From: Parastagonospora avenae f. sp. tritici 18332-5
Lineage: Eukaryota > Ascomycota > Dothideomycetes > Pleosporales > Phaeosphaeriaceae
NCBI GenBank assembly: GCA_022559985.1
Contig: JAFJTR010000024.1
Coordinates: 186,001-250,000, forward strand
Direction: 5' to 3'
DNA length: 64,000 nucleotides
The notes under the pieces were generated by a model, which did not search any database, was not told the DNA's origin, and saw only the letters and a list, made by a program, of their open reading frames with translations. The number at the start of each line of letters is the position of its first letter. Positions within the stretch are counted from its first letter, which is position 1. Made by a program: the position numbers and the translations under genes. Shown piece by piece: positions 63,221 to 64,000 of the stretch.

Positions 63221-63681
63221 ATGGGTGTCCCCTTCGAGGCTCTGCTGCCCTATGCGATTATGACCGGCGTAGGTTATCCGCCTTCATTGCCCGCCGCGGG
63301 CCCCGCTAACGGCACCTGCAGTTCTTCACATTCAGCGCCGTGTCTCTCGGAAAGCTCAAGGAGATCCAGAACGGAGGCAAGAGGCCCAGGCGCGGCATTG
63401 ATCAGTGGGACCAGGTCAGTTGTAACTCCTCCGGCGCATTGGAAACCCCGACTAACAGCCCTGCAGCAAAGTACGAGCACTTCACCATGACCTCATTGCA
63501 CTCACTGAACAGCTACAGTGATGGAGCGCGACCGACGCTTGACCGGCTTCATGCGAGGACAGACCGACAGGGCCGCTGCCCCGGCCGGCTTTGAGCTCAA
63601 CAACCCATGGAGGGTATGCATTGGATTGCAGCATGTCTGGCAGCTACTGACAGTGTACAGTGCGAGCAGCGATTCATCTAA
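63221..63681 (+). CDS. NDUFA1: Complex I subunit NDUFA1 (MWFE, 9.5 kDa)
   Basis: Five exons, 63221-63268, 63322-63414, 63467-63470, 63519-63613 and 63661-63681, give 86 residues, the family length. The N-terminus MGVPFEALLPYAIM is a membrane-anchoring segment, and the rest reads LKEIQNGGKRPRRGIDQWDQ then QMMERDRRLTGFMRGQTD and ends FELNNPWRCEQRFI. The 4-nt third exon (CAAA) is needed to join WDQ to MMERD in frame and yields the Q that precedes MM in relatives. The protein is an accessory inner-membrane subunit of NADH:ubiquinone oxidoreductase. Convergent with the partial gene that follows, 98 bp away. Confidence 0.9.
63467..63470 (+). other. 4-nt microexon of NDUFA1
   Basis: CAAA, flanked by a 52-nt intron (GTCAGT...ACTAAC...TGCAG) and a 48-nt intron (GTACGA...CACTGAAC...CTACAG). 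It supplies Gln plus the first base of the next Met codon. Confidence 0.75.
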
Positions 63682-63779
63682 GCGTGGACTGAGGATGGAG
63701 ACCAACATGTCAATACCGATCATGATACATCTGAATCAACCAATTAACTCTCTTTGATCTGCTACGTGCAATACTTTGT

Positions 63780-64000
63780 CTATTTGAGCTGCGATCCTAG
63801 TCCAAGAATGCCATCTCGCTCTGCCTCACCGAACTGGATGCCGAAGTACTTCTTGAGGGCGGCCAATCTCTCGGCCTCAGTCTCGAACACAACCTCCTCT
63901 TCCTTGACGCCATGGATCCGCCACTTGAGAGTGTTTCCGTTCAGGATTATGCTTCCCTTGTACCACCCTTCGTCATCCAGCAGCTTCTTATCGATAACGG
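63780..64000 (-). CDS. Unidentified protein, 3' part only
   Basis: The last 72 codons of a minus-strand gene, ending with TAG at 63780-63782, run off the window end. Visible sequence includes DKKLLDDEGWYKGSIILNGN, TLKWRIHGVKEEEVVFETEA and a C-terminus FGEAERDGILGLGSQLK. It looks conserved and folded, but I do not recognise the family from this fragment. Confidence 0.65.
   Translation of the reverse strand, partial: VIDKKLLDDEGWYKGSIILNGNTLKWRIHGVKEEEVVFETEAERLAALKKYFGIQFGEAERDGILGLGSQLK

Noticed and set aside
1..64000. Transposons, CRISPR arrays, viral insertions, biosynthetic cluster
   Set aside because: No transposase, integrase, reverse transcriptase, terminal repeats, spaced direct repeats, viral genes, or PKS/NRPS/terpene genes were recognised anywhere.

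Overview
The window reads as nuclear DNA of a filamentous ascomycete, most likely a dothideomycete (inference). It has compact genes, introns of mostly 46-70 nt with GTANGT-type donors, CTAAC/CTAAT branch sites and YAG acceptors, fungal-type OPT, DUF3176 and C2H2 proteins, no operons, and neighbours on both strands. I see no transposon, CRISPR array or secondary-metabolite cluster. All exon structures were drawn by hand from splice signals, reading phase and family conservation.

Layout. 1-14.8 kb: GPI8 and an OPT transporter (divergent), a PARP plus ubiquitin-E2 fusion, a COG7-like Golgi protein, a survivin/BIR1 homologue with a repeat tail, and TAM41. 15-25.6 kb: two tRNA-Pro(UGG) genes, an AT-hook protein, the Holliday-junction nuclease GEN1/YEN1 and an unidentified gene with a nested intron. 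25.9-36.9 kb: SSR3/SWP73 chromatin-remodelling subunit, an amidohydrolase, a zinc-finger-like regulator, a secreted aldose 1-epimerase and an unidentified 747-residue protein. 37.9-44.5 kb: a tandem pair of membrane-anchored C2H2 zinc-finger proteins and an FLVCR-like MFS transporter. 44.8-51.7 kb: QCR6, an RraA-like protein, the i-AAA protease YME1, a hypothetical protein and a GNAT acetyltransferase. 52.2-56.3 kb: a DUF3176 membrane protein and a stop-interrupted paralogue. 57.1-64 kb: ribosomal protein eL6, the MYST acetyltransferase SAS3, complex I subunit NDUFA1, and the 3' end of one more gene.

Most notable signal. Each tRNA-Pro(UGG) gene, at 15390-15580 and 23551-23750 (minus strand), carries three introns. 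One is an ordinary tRNA intron at position 37/38. The other two are 49-52 nt, begin GTACGT/GTAAGT/GTAAGG, hold a CTAAC/CTAAT branch-like site and end in CAG, exactly like the protein-gene introns here. They interrupt the D arm (same site in both copies), the anticodon itself (one copy) and the T loop/B box (the other copy). Removing them restores full 72-nt cloverleaves, and each gene is followed by a Pol III T-run. This predicts Pol III tRNA precursors that need the spliceosome as well as the tRNA endonuclease. I know of no description of this in fungi.

Other splicing oddities: a [D1,2]-type spliceosomal twin intron (24969-25136), a 4-nt microexon in NDUFA1 (63467-63470), a stopless 48-nt intron hidden in the PARP-E2 reading frame (6215-6262) and a 14-nt first exon in GEN1. 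Several genes serve mitochondria (TAM41, QCR6, YME1, NDUFA1) or chromatin and chromosome maintenance (BIR1, GEN1, SSR3, SAS3), but they are interspersed and show no sign of clustering by pathway.
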